A DNA stretch of 6,557 bases from contig JAGQWV010000052.1 in the NCBI GenBank assembly GCA_020437045.1, positions 1 through 6,557 on the forward strand, in the 5' to 3' direction. The notes under the pieces are model-generated. The model was not told where the DNA came from. It ran no database searches and worked only from the letters and a program-made list of their open reading frames with translations. Positions 6,240 through 6,557 of the stretch are shown here, piece after piece; within the stretch, counting starts at the first letter, position 1, and each line of letters opens with the position of its first letter. Made by a program: the position numbers and the translations under genes. This DNA comes from Saprospiraceae bacterium (GTDB taxonomy: Bacteria > Bacteroidota > Bacteroidia > Chitinophagales > Saprospiraceae).

Positions 6240-6247
6240 TACTTTTG
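6240..6247 (+). promoter_or_regulatory. Candidate -7 box of the ABC-F gene
   Basis: TACTTTTG is an exact match to the Bacteroidota TAnnTTTG element and is followed by GCGGCC, a context often seen at promoters of this phylum. No clear TTG is found 17-23 nt upstream. Transcription would start about 15 nt before the ATG at 6269. Confidence 0.5.
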
Positions 6248-6268
6248 CGGCCTTAAAATTGAGACGGC

Positions 6269-6557
6269 ATGATTAAAGTTGAAGATCTCTCCTTGCAATT
6301 TGGTAAACGGGTTCTGTTTGATGAAGCAAATATATTCTTTGCTCCTGGAAATTGTTATGGAGTTATTGGTGCAAATGGAGCGGGAAAATCAACCTTCCTG
6401 AAAATTTTATCCGGACAAAAGGATGCTAACCGGGGGCGGATTCAAATCGAGCCAGGAAAACGGATGGCTGTTCTCAAGCAGGATCACAATGCCTTTGATG
6501 ATTGCCGGGTGATTGATACGGTGATGATGGGTCATGAAAAGTTGTGGTCGATCATGC
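6269..6557 (+). CDS. ABC-F family ATPase, YbiT-like (5' part, cut by window end)
   Basis: The first 96 codons of an ABC-F protein, whose members have two ATP-binding domains, lack membrane domains and act on the ribosome (translation factors or antibiotic-resistance proteins). Seen: IKVEDLSLQFGKRVLF at 2-17; Walker A GANGAGKST at 34-42; LKILSGQ at 44-50; the Q-loop with Q71 in LKQDHNAFDD; and VIDTVMMGHEKLW at 81-93. The Q-loop and 'DTVxMGH' stretch resemble E. coli YbiT (RQDQFAFEE, DTVIMGHKELW) more than EttA or Uup. The second half of the first domain, the linker and the second ATPase domain lie beyond the window, so the subfamily call rests on this fragment. The ATG at 6269 is chosen because the family start aligns there and a promoter box lies just upstream. 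No Shine-Dalgarno sequence is visible. Confidence 0.9.
   Translation, partial: MIKVEDLSLQFGKRVLFDEANIFFAPGNCYGVIGANGAGKSTFLKILSGQKDANRGRIQIEPGKRMAVLKQDHNAFDDCRVIDTVMMGHEKLWSIM

Overview
The window looks like chromosomal DNA of a Bacteroidota bacterium (Cytophagia, Flavobacteriia or Saprospiria-like; the class cannot be fixed from this sequence). The evidence is moderate, AT-leaning base composition, almost no Shine-Dalgarno sequences before the start codons, upstream boxes of the Bacteroidota type (TTG about 20 nt before TAnnTTTG), lipoprotein and secreted proteins with 'TAQ'-type or Cys-lipobox leaders, and family choices typical of the phylum (lipoprotein sugar isomerase/epimerase, DUF1569, DUF3566-like, YwbE, YbiT-like ABC-F). 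No mobile element, CRISPR array, rRNA or tRNA was seen.

Layout from left to right. Positions 1-211 hold no supportable gene. A lipoprotein of the sugar phosphate isomerase/epimerase TIM-barrel family runs on + (212-1186). It converges, across a 29-base gap, with a minus-strand pair: a secreted M20 amidohydrolase of the AbgB type (1701-3152) followed 26 nt later by a DinB-like DUF1569 protein (1216-1674). A small two-helix membrane protein of DUF3566 type lies just upstream on the same strand (3229-3540). A 291-base gap (3541-3831) carries a candidate promoter for that gene and a cluster of overlapping inverted repeats. Next on minus come a TPMT-like SAM methyltransferase (3832-4419) and, 38 nt upstream of it, a lipoprotein metallophosphoesterase (4458-5627), probably one transcription unit. 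After a 228-base gap with two AT-rich hairpins lies the small YwbE protein (5856-6068, minus). It is divergent from an ABC-F ATPase of the YbiT type (6269 to the window end, +), which is cut by the window.

Functionally this reads as ordinary housekeeping and periplasmic hydrolase/isomerase content. There is no single pathway that ties the genes together. Three envelope or secreted enzymes (isomerase, M20 hydrolase, metallophosphoesterase) suggest processing of organic compounds outside the cytoplasm. I did not find a convincing new multi-gene system. The points most worth a second look are the mutually exclusive stems at 3690-3770 and the altered metal-ligand motifs of the metallophosphoesterase.
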